Assembly: GCA_025352695.1 (NCBI GenBank)
Contig: JANXSK010000218.1
Span: 1-61,564 of the forward strand
DNA: 61,564 nucleotides
DNA from: Ferruginibacter sp.
Lineage (GTDB): Bacteria; Bacteroidota; Bacteroidia; Chitinophagales; Chitinophagaceae
Direction of reading: 5' to 3'
Below are positions 1-9,075 of this stretch, piece by piece. The translations under genes were made by a program, and so were the position numbers. Within the stretch, counting starts at the first letter, position 1. Each line of letters starts with the position of its first letter. The notes under the pieces were generated by a model. The model was not told the DNA's origin, did no database searches, and worked only from the letters and a program-made list of their open reading frames with translations.

Positions 1-213
1 ACGAAAAGAACAAACACAAAATTTTAGCTCAAAAAAAACAGTACACCCCCATTTGCAAAAACAATTTGACTTTTGAATGGTAGTAAGCTATTCCTTAGAT
101 TTATATAGCAAAGTTTAAATTATCTCGGACAACAATAATTTTTAATCAATAATAAATTTTATAAATAGTTTAATAAAGGGTTTCGCGACATTTTAGTTTC
201 ATACTTTTATTGC

Positions 214-1074
214 ATGAAAAATTTATTATTATTAATATTTTCGGTCATTTTATTTGCTTCATTAGCTGCAAATGCTCAGATAAAGCATACTCCTGTTAAA
301 GGTAAATTATTTATCATTGGCGGTGGTGATAGATCTGCGGAATTGATGCGAACGATGCTTGCTACTGCTGCACCCGGCCCTAAAGATTATGTAGTGGTTT
401 TGCCAATGTCGGGAGAAAACCCGGATACTTCTTTTTATTATTTTAAAGAAGACCTGCAACCTGTTTGTAACAACGCCATCGTGAATTTTAATTTTACAAA
501 GGAAAAGGTAAATAATAAAAGCTGGCTTGATTCATTGGTCAATGCACGGCTAATTTTTATTACCGGTGGAGATCAGGAAAGGTTTATGAATATTGTTTTA
601 CATACACCTGTTTACGATGCCATTCATAAAGCATATGTCAATGGTGCCACTATTGCCGGAACTAGTGCAGGTGCTGCGGTAATGAGTGAGCAAATGATTA
701 CAGGCAAACAATTGACAGATACTAACTACAGTGCAACCTTTAAAAAAATTCATCAAAATAATATAGAAATTAAACAAGGCTTAGGCTTACTAACCAATGC
801 TGTAATTGACCAGCATTTTGTTGTACGCAGTCGCTACAATCGTTTGCTATCGGCCATTGCAAAGTTTACAACCTATGCCTGCATTGGTATTGATGAAGCA
901 ACTGCTATAATTGTTGAGGGTAATAAAATAAAGGTAGCAGGCGAAAGCCAGGTGGTGTTATTGCAAAAACCGGTTGATCTAAAAATAACAACTAACGGCT
1001 TAATTAAAATGCAAAGCATTCAGTTAAGTATGTTTACCGCTGGGGATATATTTTACATTAAACAGGGAAATTAA
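214..1074 (+). CDS. Exported cyanophycinase-like peptidase (family S51)
   Basis: The 286-residue protein begins with a signal peptide of about 22 residues ending in A-N-A-Q. The mature part opens with the glycine-rich strand GKLFIIGGGDRS (residues 30-41). The serine nucleophile is Ser151 in GTSAGAA, the hallmark of S51 peptidases, and the TGGDQERF segment (about 117-124), DQHF (His201) and GIDEATA (about 225-231) fit the rest of the active-site region. Known S51 members cut cyanophycin to beta-Asp-Arg dipeptides or act as dipeptidase E. The signal peptide places this one in the periplasm or outside, as in secreted CphE-type enzymes. No cyanophycin synthetase is in the window, so a scavenging role is more likely than storage. 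The substrate is inferred only. Confidence 0.85.
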   Translation: MKNLLLLIFSVILFASLAANAQIKHTPVKGKLFIIGGGDRSAELMRTMLATAAPGPKDYVVVLPMSGENPDTSFYYFKEDLQPVCNNAIVNFNFTKEKVNNKSWLDSLVNARLIFITGGDQERFMNIVLHTPVYDAIHKAYVNGATIAGTSAGAAVMSEQMITGKQLTDTNYSATFKKIHQNNIEIKQGLGLLTNAVIDQHFVVRSRYNRLLSAIAKFTTYACIGIDEATAIIVEGNKIKVAGESQVVLLQKPVDLKITTNGLIKMQSIQLSMFTAGDIFYIKQGN

Positions 1075-1289
1075 TGTTTTAATGGTAGTTTAAAAGACAG
1101 GAATTTGCTAGAATCAATTTTAACAAATAATTACGACCTTATTTACTGAATTATTTTCGAGTTACACCGCAACGATACACAAGAGTTTCCAACAAATAAA
1201 AATATGATTTTATTACATGACAGTACAGCTTCATTTTTTGCTTAATTTACAGTTTATACAATTAGGTAGGCTAAAATTAAATTGATTAT

Positions 1290-1477
1290 ATGAATTTTAA
1301 CGAAAATGTTTTTATTCACCACGTTTATTTTTGGCTTAATAATCCTGCAAGTGTAATAGAGCGTAACCAGTTATTAAAAGGATTAAAAAAATATTGTTTG
1401 GCCCTGTCATCAACAGTTTTCCGATTGGTTTACCTGCCACTACAAGTGGGGAAGTTAAAGAAACTTTGATACAATAA
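1290..1477 (+). pseudogene. Remnant of a stress-responsive alpha/beta-barrel (Dabb) protein
   Basis: From ATG 1290 the frame reads FIHHVYFWLNNP followed by an ERNQLLKGLKK segment, the typical N-terminus of Bacteroidota Dabb proteins. It is then lost. From 1406 a different frame reads INSFPIGLPATTSGEV, the next conserved block of the same family, and stops at TAA 1475-1477. So there is at least one frameshift between about 1390 and 1406. The C-terminal part of the roughly 100-residue domain is missing. It lies 80 bp before the Gfo/Idh oxidoreductase gene, and Dabb proteins are often found near such enzymes. Family assignment rests on remembered consensus, not a search. Confidence 0.7.
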
Positions 1478-1557
1478 ATATGAAAAAATGTGTACAAAAA
1501 ATTCACACTATTAAACGATTTTTTAACCATATAAATTTGCCACTTTAATAAAGAAAT

Positions 1558-2976
1558 ATGAAAAAGAAAAATGATCAGGATTCCCGGAGAAAATTTATAA
1601 AAAATGTTTCCGTTGCTGCTACAGGTTTTTTTATTGTTCCCCGCCATGTTTTAGGCAGAGGGTTTATTGCGCCAAGCGATAAATTAAATATTGCAGGCAT
1701 TGGTGCAGGCGGTAAAGGCGAAAGTGATTTGTCAGAATTCTCTAAAAGTCCGTCTGTAAATATCATAGGTTTATGTGATGTGGATGACAGATCTTCAGTA
1801 AAATCCAGGGCACGTTTTCCAAAGGCAGCCTATTACAAAGATTACCGGGAAATGCTTGCCAAAGAAGCAAAAAATATAGATGCAGTTTCAGTATCGATAC
1901 CAGATCATGGGCACGCAGTAGCAGCATTTGCAGCCATGCAAATAGGAAAACATGTGTATGTGCAAAAACCAATGACACACGATATTTACGAGGCAAGAAT
2001 ATTAACACAGGCGGCGAGAAAATATAAAGTAGTTACCCAAATGGGTAATCAGGGTGCTTCTTTTGATGGAGTTAAAAAAATGCAGGATTGGTACAAAGCA
2101 GGGTTGATAGGAGATGCTGTAGATATTTATTGCTGGACAAACAGACCAGTATGGCCGCAAGGTTTTGGTAAGCCAACTGGCAAAGAAGAAGTACCAAAAG
2201 AATTGGATTGGAATTTATGGCTTGGTCCAACAGCATGGGAAGAATATCATAAAGGATTTGTGCCGTTTAACTGGCGAGGTTATCCAAGTTTTGGCACTGG
2301 CGCTTTGGGAGATATGGGTTGTCATATTATTGATCCTGCTTTTAAAACTACCGGTCTCGGGTATCCTTCAGAAGTAGAATGTAGCGTGGTTGATTTATAT
2401 GAACAAATGTGGACACCGGCTTATCATCCAGATAGTTTTCCTGCATCCTCTTCTTTAAAATTAAAGTTCCCGGGAAAAGGCGGTAAACCAGATACCTATT
2501 TACATTGGGTAGATGGAGGACTTTTGCCAGACAGGCCGCAAGAATTAGGGCCAAATGAACCTATGGGCGATGATGGCGGAGGTGCAATTATTATTGGCAC
2601 CAAGGGTAAAATGATTTGTGGTACTTATGGTAATAATGCCATGTTGCTGCCAACAGCACTTTCAAAAGATATTAATGTGCCGCAGGTAACAAAAAGAGTT
2701 CCTGAAGGCCATTATTTACAATGGGTAAATGCCTGTATCGCAGGATTTGGAAAAAATGATCTTAGTTCATCCTTCGACTATGCAGGCCCTTTAACCGAAT
2801 CAATTTTAATGGGTAACCTGGCTTTGCGTTCATGGAATATTAAAGATGCGAAAGGTGGTTTTCCGGGAAGAAAGAAATTACTTTGGGATGCAGAGAATAT
2901 GAAGATTACTAATTTTGATGAAGCCAACCAGTTTGTAAAAAGAACTTACAGGGATGGCTACAAATTTGAATTGTAA
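1558..2976 (+). CDS. Tat-exported Gfo/Idh/MocA-family oxidoreductase
   Basis: The 472-residue protein has a twin-arginine signal (Arg10-Arg11, RRKFIK, then a hydrophobic stretch AATGFFIV), so it should be exported folded to the periplasm. The nucleotide-binding Rossmann glycines are GIGAGGKG (about 47-54), followed by GLCDVDD. The family Lys-Pro motif is at 137-138 (VQKPMTHDIYEA). The C-terminal half has the GFO_IDH_MocA fold typical of large Bacteroidota members that act on sugars or glycosides with a tightly bound NAD(H). The substrate cannot be read from the sequence. A TAAATTTG box at 1532-1539 matches the Bacteroidota -7 element TAnnTTTG and could drive it. It is followed by a strong terminator. 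Start chosen because it gives the complete Tat signal. Confidence 0.9.
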   Translation: MKKKNDQDSRRKFIKNVSVAATGFFIVPRHVLGRGFIAPSDKLNIAGIGAGGKGESDLSEFSKSPSVNIIGLCDVDDRSSVKSRARFPKAAYYKDYREMLAKEAKNIDAVSVSIPDHGHAVAAFAAMQIGKHVYVQKPMTHDIYEARILTQAARKYKVVTQMGNQGASFDGVKKMQDWYKAGLIGDAVDIYCWTNRPVWPQGFGKPTGKEEVPKELDWNLWLGPTAWEEYHKGFVPFNWRGYPSFGTGALGDMGCHIIDPAFKTTGLGYPSEVECSVVDLYEQMWTPAYHPDSFPASSSLKLKFPGKGGKPDTYLHWVDGGLLPDRPQELGPNEPMGDDGGGAIIIGTKGKMICGTYGNNAMLLPTALSKDINVPQVTKRVPEGHYLQWVNACIAGFGKNDLSSSFDYAGPLTESILMGNLALRSWNIKDAKGGFPGRKKLLWDAENMKITNFDEANQFVKRTYRDGYKFEL

Positions 2977-2990
2977 AATATTATTTATAA

Positions 2991-3020
2991 AAAAAACCTC
3001 CATTTTAATGGAGGTTTTTT
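2991..3020. terminator. Intrinsic terminator after the Gfo/Idh oxidoreductase gene
   Basis: AAAAAACCTCCATT pairs perfectly with AATGGAGGTTTTTT around a TT centre, so the top pairs open to form the loop. A T-run follows on the plus strand. It sits 15 bp after the oxidoreductase stop. The symmetric A/T tails mean it could also act on the minus strand for the OmpA-like gene that ends at 3061. Confidence 0.9.
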
Positions 3021-3060
3021 TATGTCATTTTAAATATTACATTTCAGGTAGCTTATACAT

Positions 3061-3870
3061 TTAATCCAGTTTTGGAGTAAGAATAATTTCTGTTCTTCTG
3101 TTTTTGGCTCTTCCTTCTGCATTGGAATTGCTTTCAACCGGATCGTAAAAACTATGGCCAGAGGCGATTATCCTTATCAGATCTACTTTGTAATTATCTA
3201 CCAGTATACGGACTATTGCATTAGCTCGGGCTGTACTTAAATCCCAATTATCTTTATACTTTATCCAGATTGGAATACTATCCGTATGATCTTCAATATT
3301 TACCGAGACATCTGCTTCCACATTAAGTACGGCTGCAAGTTTGGATAGCGCATCAATTCCATTTTTATTTACAATTGCACTTCCTGAAGGCAACAATAAA
3401 TTTTCTGAAAGACTAACATATACATTACCTTTTTTTTGTACCACTGAAAGATCGTTGGAATTAAATCCTTTCAAAGCTTCTGCCATTTTATTTTTTAGTA
3501 GTATTGACTGATTTTTTTGTTGTGCCAGCAGTAGTTGCAATTGTTTTAATTTTTACCTTTCCTGTTGTAATGCTATTTGTTGTTCTTCTAAAGTTTGTTT
3601 TTGCTGATCCAATGTTTGTTTGCTTTGGCCAAGCTTATTTTGTTGGTCTGCAGTTTACTGCCCTAACTCGTTGTTTTGATTATTGAGTGTGGCAATCTTA
3701 CCATTTAATATTGTCATTTCCGCTTGTAGTCCGGCAATTTTTTTTGCCAGAGAAGTACTGTCAGTACGAAGGCCTTTAGTCTGCAATTGAGATTGCTTTA
3801 ATAATCTTTTAGGAACACAACCAGATAGCAGTAGTGTTCCAACTGCTATGGTGAGAATTTTTTTCTTACA
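3061..3870 (-). pseudogene. OmpA-family lipoprotein gene broken by two in-frame TAA codons
   Basis: Reading leftwards from about 3867, one frame encodes KKKILTIAVGTLLLSGCV (a lipoprotein signal with lipobox L-S-G-C), a Gln/Asn-rich coiled coil, and an intact C-terminal OmpA peptidoglycan-binding domain with SGHSFYDPVESN and NAEGRAKNRRTEI near the end. Two TAA codons at 3655-3657 and 3553-3555 interrupt the coiled coil without changing frame. No ATG precedes the signal sequence; the expected position reads ATT-TAT-TGT-AAG. Three independent lesions make this a pseudogene. The OmpA domain alone (3061-3552) remains open but without an export signal. Related intact proteins are periplasmic lipoproteins that tether the outer membrane to peptidoglycan. 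Confidence 0.85.
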
Positions 3871-3897
3871 ATAAATTTTACCTTCTACTATAGAAAA

Positions 3898-3934
3898 CTA
3901 TGCCCCAACAAAAAAATCTTTTGTTGGGGCATAG
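3898..3934. terminator. 16-bp perfect inverted repeat, probable terminator
   Basis: Positions 3898-3913 pair perfectly with 3919-3934 around a 5-base loop; the core is TGCCCCAAC/GTTGGGGCA. It lies between the remnant alpha/beta hydrolase (minus strand) and the broken OmpA gene (minus strand). It most likely ended the hexosaminidase/hydrolase transcript. The sequence after the stem on the minus strand is only modestly U-rich. Confidence 0.7.
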
Positions 3935-4247
3935 TTGTTTTATGGTGCTCCATAATTATACTTTTATCATCTACCTGTTTTGTAAAACCAATTATCTTCT
4001 GCAATACCAAAGTGCTAATAGTTGCTACAGATCTACCATGTGCCCGTTGGTCATTTTCGTACACAGCAACTCCTTATTGTGCCAACATTTCAGCAATAGG
4101 CGCACAACGTTCTGCATATTCTGCCATGCAATGTGCAATATGCAAAATACATGTTGGAGGTTTATCAGGTAACCATTCATATAGGGGTATGCTGTGAGCA
4201 TCGACATCCACTAAATGAAAAGATTTCTTTTGCATATTATGCTGCAT
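3935..4247 (-). pseudogene. N-terminal remnant of an alpha/beta hydrolase (lysophospholipase / monoacylglycerol-lipase type)
   Basis: From ATG at 4247 on the minus strand the frame reads ILHIAHCMAEYAERCAPIAE and, after an in-frame TAA at 4074-4076, GVAVYENDQRAHGRS. This matches the family's oxyanion-hole region (HGMAEHAERY, then YANDHRGHG). Further on, the neighbouring frame gives FGIAEDNWFYK and then the first frame resumes with VDD, so there are frameshifts as well. Only about 100 of roughly 280 residues remain, and the nucleophilic serine region is absent. The start is 10 bp after the hexosaminidase stop, so the two probably formed one operon. The loss is irreversible: nonsense, frameshifts and C-terminal deletion. 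Confidence 0.75.
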
Positions 4248-4256
4248 CGGTAGTTT

Positions 4257-6170
4257 TTATTTTTTTATCCCTGCTCTTTTTTTCATTTCGTCTATCGGCA
4301 TTGCAATCATTCGGCCAATTGGCTGATTGCCCCTGTAAGTAATTACCTTAAGCATCACAGCATCTTTTGGAGGTGCAAGTGCTGCAGTATATTTAGGATA
4401 AAACCTGTCTGGAAAAGAGTTGTCAAAACTGTAATGGGTGTCCAAGCCTTCTACTTCATTCTTTAGTTCTATTAGTAATTGACCATTGCTATTCTTTGCA
4501 ATAAATTCAGGATCGTACATGCTTGGTGCATATTTTACTTCTTGTATATCAAAACGTTTAAAGTGCTGTTCAACTTTTGTAACAAAACCATTCCAGTTCT
4601 TTTTTTCTTTTGGCGACCATACGCACTCTGCAATTGCGAAGCCCCTTGGCCACATCATATATTGCATGTGGCGTACAGAGGGCAACTGTTCGCTCCACAT
4701 ATTGGCCTGCCCTCCTTTAATATATTTGGCATCTACTCCGGCTGGTACAGGATCAAACATATAAGTTTTGTTTAATCGCAACGTTGCATACACCCTTGGT
4801 TCTATTATTTGATCTCCCTGCATATAATCAACGTAAGCAAATGTAGAGGGACTCATTACTACATCATGTTTTAATTTGGCAGCTTGTATACCTCCCAACT
4901 CTCCACGCCAGCTCATTACGGCTGCATTGGGTGCAAGGCCGCCTTCAAGTATTTCATCCCATCCCATAAATTTTTTACCTTTGTTTTCAACAATTTTTTC
5001 AAGCCTTTTTTCAAAATAGGCCTGTACTTCCATCATTGTTTTTAAGCTTTCTTTTTTCATCAAGGCATTAATAGCGTCACTTTTTTCCCAATAGTTTTTT
5101 GGGCATTCATCACCACCTACATGAATATATTCAAAAGGAAAAAGTGCTGCAACTTCAGTCATCACTTTATCTAAAAAAACATATACTTTTTCGTTAGCAG
5201 GGCAAAGGGTATTGTCCTTTAAGGCAATAGGGGGGTGGCCATGCGACCAATCCATAAAATTTTCGCCTGAACCAACTTCGTATTTATCTGCTCCAGTTGT
5301 ACAGGATAATTCAGGATACGAAGCCACCGCTGCAAGGCTATGGCCGGGTACATCTATTTCAGGTAAAATATTTACAAAACGTTCTTTTGCATATAGCACT
5401 ACTTCCTTAATATCTTCCTGTGTATAAAAACCACCATAAGTACGTGGTTCAGTAGGTAATGGTTCAGAAAATGTACCAAAATAACCAGTCTTGTCTGCAC
5501 TCCATGCACCCTTTTTTGTAAGGTTGGGGTAACTCTTTATTTCTATGCGCCAGCCCTGATCATCTGTTAAATGCCAGTGAAATAAATTGAATTTATACCG
5601 GGCCATCAGGTCAATAAAATCCTTTACTTCTTTTTTTGTGAAAAACCGTCTCGATACATCCAGCATTAAACCACGCCAGCCAAAACGTGGGTAATCAGTG
5701 ATGCTTACACAGGGAGTCTGCCATTGCACCTGTTGTACCGCAACATTACTTTCTATAGCTGCTGGAAATAATTGCAGTAGGGTTTGCACACCATAAAATA
5801 ATCCGGCGGGCTGATTTGCTGTGATGATGATGTTGCTGGTAGTAACTGTTAACTGGTAGCCTTCGTTGGCAATAATTTGATTGGCTGTTTTATTAAGCAC
5901 AAGTTTAATAACAGCAGCAGAATTTTGGTTGCTGATTGAAACCGTATTGCCTGTTGCCATTGTTAAGCGCTGTTGTAAAAAATTGGCAGTTTGCTTTAAT
6001 TCAGGTAAGCCAGGTAATTCAATACTGATATTTTTGGGCAAAACAAAGGTGCCTGCATTTTGAACGAGTTGAACTGGTTCGGGAATGATAGCAATGCTGG
6101 CTTGTATATTTTGACAAATTGCGTGTATACCTAGCAGACAGCAGGACAGTAAAAGTGCTATTTTTTTCAT
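4257..6170 (-). CDS. Exported beta-N-acetylhexosaminidase (GH20)
   Basis: The 637-residue protein has a signal peptide (about 1-19, cut near A-I-C-Q) and then the GH20b beta-sandwich domain (about 25-155) containing the GLFYGVQTLLQL segment. The GH20 barrel follows, with RGLMLDVSRRF (166-176), FHWHLTDDQGWR (198-208) and the catalytic pair Asp354-Glu355 in HVGGDECPK. The reaction is hydrolysis of terminal beta-linked GlcNAc or GalNAc from chitin oligosaccharides, glycans or muropeptides, with substrate-assisted catalysis through the acetamido group. It works in the periplasm or at the surface. The start gives a good signal peptide. The gene is divergent from the M1 peptidase at 6447 and was probably followed in its operon by the decayed hydrolase. 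Confidence 0.95.
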   Translation of the reverse strand: MKKIALLLSCCLLGIHAICQNIQASIAIIPEPVQLVQNAGTFVLPKNISIELPGLPELKQTANFLQQRLTMATGNTVSISNQNSAAVIKLVLNKTANQIIANEGYQLTVTTSNIIITANQPAGLFYGVQTLLQLFPAAIESNVAVQQVQWQTPCVSITDYPRFGWRGLMLDVSRRFFTKKEVKDFIDLMARYKFNLFHWHLTDDQGWRIEIKSYPNLTKKGAWSADKTGYFGTFSEPLPTEPRTYGGFYTQEDIKEVVLYAKERFVNILPEIDVPGHSLAAVASYPELSCTTGADKYEVGSGENFMDWSHGHPPIALKDNTLCPANEKVYVFLDKVMTEVAALFPFEYIHVGGDECPKNYWEKSDAINALMKKESLKTMMEVQAYFEKRLEKIVENKGKKFMGWDEILEGGLAPNAAVMSWRGELGGIQAAKLKHDVVMSPSTFAYVDYMQGDQIIEPRVYATLRLNKTYMFDPVPAGVDAKYIKGGQANMWSEQLPSVRHMQYMMWPRGFAIAECVWSPKEKKNWNGFVTKVEQHFKRFDIQEVKYAPSMYDPEFIAKNSNGQLLIELKNEVEGLDTHYSFDNSFPDRFYPKYTAALAPPKDAVMLKVITYRGNQPIGRMIAMPIDEMKKRAGIKK

Positions 6171-6446
6171 ACGTAAAGCTTGGTTTAATTAATTATTTTA
6201 AACATTTTCAATTCAAATGTAAGCCTAATTATCAGGTGTTTATTATATCAACCGTTTGCACAAATTGTATTGTGCGGCCTTATATTTAAAAAAAGTAAAG
6301 TAGAATTTTACAGAATACGGTTGCTTGAAATCAATTATAAAAAATGAGTTTTTCCTTTAGACATTTTCGGAACTAAACGTATTTAAACTATATTACGTTT
6401 TAGTACACCAAAACCTTTCAATCTTTCAATTATAAAAAACAGCTGA

Positions 6447-8834
6447 ATGAAAAAAATACTGTCGACCGTACTTTTTTTAGTATGCTTATTGCAGCTTATT
6501 GCACAGAATACTCAAAATAATCCTGGCTCTAACCATGGTAATAAATTTGAACAGTTGGGTACGATTCTTCCTATGGCAAATGAGTACCGTACAGCGAGTG
6601 GTGCACCGGGACCAAAATACTGGCAGCAACGTGCAGATTATACTATTAAAGCTACACTTGATGAGAAAAATTTACTCCTTTCTGGCAGCGAAGTCATAAC
6701 CTACTATAACAATTCGCCCGACGTACTGGAATACCTGTGGATACAGTTAGATGAAAACGAACACAGCTCCAAAAATAATTCCGGTTATGAAGATACCAGT
6801 AGCCTTACAAAGAATATTGATTTTGATCTGTTAGAAAAAATTGATGCGCAAAAAACAGATAATGGTTATGGCGATAAAATTGTCAAACTAACCGACGGAC
6901 AAGGCAAGGCATTAAAATATTGTATCAACAAAACCATGTTACGTATAGATTTGGAAAAAGTTATGAATCCAGGGGAAAAAATTATACTCAATATAGACTG
7001 GCATTACAAAATACCTGAAAGAATCAGCCAGTTTGCAGGTACTCGTGGAGGCTATGAATTTTTTCCTGAGGATGATAATTCTTTGTTCACCATATCTCAA
7101 TGGTATCCCCGCTTATGCGTATACAGCGATTTTCAGGGATGGCAAAATCACCAGTTTACTGGTCGGGGTGAATTTGCATTAACCTTTGGCAACTTTAATG
7201 TACAGTTAACCGTTCCGGCGGATCATGTGGTGGGCGCTACCGGCGAATGTCAGAATTATAAGCAGGTGCTGAATGCAATGCAGTACGCCCGCTGGCAAAA
7301 AGCGCAAACTGTAAATGAACCTTTGCAGATTGTAAATTTAGAGGAAGCAAAGAAAACTGAAAAGCAAAAAGCTAGCGCTACTAAAACCTGGTTGTTTAAA
7401 GCAGACATGGTTCGTGATTTTGCATGGACATCTTCCCGGAAATTTATATGGGATGCCATGCCCGCTTTTGTAGAAGGAAAAAAAATAATGTGCATGAGTT
7501 ATTATTGTAAAGAAGCGTATAATCTTTACAGCAAGTTTTCAACCAAACTGATTGCACATACCATTAAATCCTATTCTCATTTTACCATTCCGTATCCTTA
7601 TCCTGTAGCACAAAGTGTAGAAGCTGCCAATGGTATGGAATATCCTATGATCTGTTTTAATCCGGGCCGTACCGAAAAAGATGGCAGCTACACAGAGGCT
7701 ACAAAAAACTATATGGTATTTGTTATAATACATGAAGTAGGGCATAATTTTTTTCCAATGATAGTAAACAGCGATGAAAGACAATGGAGCTGGATGGATG
7801 AAGGTCTCAATAGCTTTTGCCAATACCTTACCGAAGAGTTATATGATAACAGGTATGCCACTAAAAGAGGACCTGCCTTTTTAATTACTGATTACATGCG
7901 CTTGCCTAAAGATCAGTTAGAACCCATCATGACTAACAGTGAAAATATTGCACAGTTTGGTCCCAATGCTTATGCAAAACCTGCCACTGCTTTAAATGTG
8001 CTAAGGGAGACTATTATGGGAAGGGAATTATTTGATTTCTCTTTTAAAAAATATGCACAACGCTGGGCGTTTAAACATCCTACACCTGCAGACCTTTTTA
8101 GAACTATGGAAGATGCTAGCGGCGAAGACCTTGACTGGTTTTGGCGTGGCTGGTTTTACAGTACAGAACCTTGTGATATTTCGTTAGACAGTGTAAAAGC
8201 TTACCGGCTGGATGCCAATGCAAAAACGAGCATGTTGTATTCAGATGAATCGGTTAATGCCAATGGTATGAAAGCTATTGATAAACCACTTGTGCATGCT
8301 TTTGAAGACATTTCTAAAATAAGAAATAGAACAGATAAGAATATTCATTTTTTAACAGACGTGGATACAACCCTGCGTGATTTTTATTGGCGTTACGATC
8401 GTGGCCTAGAGAAATATGATTCTACTTTTACTTATAAGGCAACACCTGATTTGGGAGATGTGAGCGATGTTCTTAAACAAAAATATGCAGGCAAATATGT
8501 GTACCAGCTAAGTTTTAGCAACAAGGGAGGATTGGTAATGCCTATTATTGTTGAATTTACTTTTAAAGATGGCAGCAAAGAACTGAATCGTATACCTGCA
8601 CAAATTTGGCGCAAAAATGAAAACAATGTAAGCAGGGTATTTATTACAGATAAGGAACTGGTTTCCGTATTGTTAGATCCTTTAAAAGAAACTGCTGATA
8701 TTAATGAAAACAATAACTCCTGGCCAGTAGTATTAACACCTACAAAGTTTCAGTTATTTAAGGCAAAGGCACAAGCTACTGGTCAAACAGTAGGACTAAG
8801 CCCCATGCAGAAAGCAGCAGGTAATAATAAATAA
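6447..8834 (+). CDS. Exported M1-family metallopeptidase (paralogue 1)
   Basis: The 795-residue protein has a signal peptide (about 1-20) and a gluzincin catalytic centre: H429-E-V-G-H433 and the third zinc ligand Glu452 in MDEGLNSF, the spacing of M1 aminopeptidases. The exopeptidase motif GAMEN is represented by ANGMEYP (about 394-400). The large N-terminal beta domain begins with the unusual conserved stretch NPGSNHGNKFEQLGTI. The family clips N-terminal residues from peptides in the periplasm, though substrate choice here is unknown. A close paralogue lies inverted at 37416-39788. The gene is monocistronic, with a hairpin after the stop. Confidence 0.92.
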   Translation: MKKILSTVLFLVCLLQLIAQNTQNNPGSNHGNKFEQLGTILPMANEYRTASGAPGPKYWQQRADYTIKATLDEKNLLLSGSEVITYYNNSPDVLEYLWIQLDENEHSSKNNSGYEDTSSLTKNIDFDLLEKIDAQKTDNGYGDKIVKLTDGQGKALKYCINKTMLRIDLEKVMNPGEKIILNIDWHYKIPERISQFAGTRGGYEFFPEDDNSLFTISQWYPRLCVYSDFQGWQNHQFTGRGEFALTFGNFNVQLTVPADHVVGATGECQNYKQVLNAMQYARWQKAQTVNEPLQIVNLEEAKKTEKQKASATKTWLFKADMVRDFAWTSSRKFIWDAMPAFVEGKKIMCMSYYCKEAYNLYSKFSTKLIAHTIKSYSHFTIPYPYPVAQSVEAANGMEYPMICFNPGRTEKDGSYTEATKNYMVFVIIHEVGHNFFPMIVNSDERQWSWMDEGLNSFCQYLTEELYDNRYATKRGPAFLITDYMRLPKDQLEPIMTNSENIAQFGPNAYAKPATALNVLRETIMGRELFDFSFKKYAQRWAFKHPTPADLFRTMEDASGEDLDWFWRGWFYSTEPCDISLDSVKAYRLDANAKTSMLYSDESVNANGMKAIDKPLVHAFEDISKIRNRTDKNIHFLTDVDTTLRDFYWRYDRGLEKYDSTFTYKATPDLGDVSDVLKQKYAGKYVYQLSFSNKGGLVMPIIVEFTFKDGSKELNRIPAQIWRKNENNVSRVFITDKELVSVLLDPLKETADINENNNSWPVVLTPTKFQLFKAKAQATGQTVGLSPMQKAAGNNK

Positions 8835-8865
8835 TAGATCGTGTAGAATATACAAAAAGAGTAAC

Positions 8866-8922
8866 AGGCATGCGCTTTTCTGAGAAATTAATGCTTGGTA
8901 CAAACAATTAATTTCTATGCCT
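8866..8922 (+). terminator. Bulged long hairpin after the M1 peptidase gene
   Basis: AGGCAT (8866-8871) pairs with ATGCCT (8917-8922), and inside it AGAAATTAAT (8883-8892) pairs with ATTAATTTCT (8907-8916) around a 14-base loop. A CTTTT run follows. It probably ends the peptidase transcript or protects its 3' end. It lacks a long U-tract, so function is uncertain. Confidence 0.5.
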
Positions 8923-9075
8923 TTTGGCAAAATTTGCAGTTGAATTATTGGGATAGCTATATAAATTTGATTGGTTATATACAATACGTAGCACTTTTTA
9001 TACGTTCCAGCAAAATCCTAAACTCATTCAATATATAATTCGGCTGCGTAAGCTCTTTTTATAATCCAACTTCCT

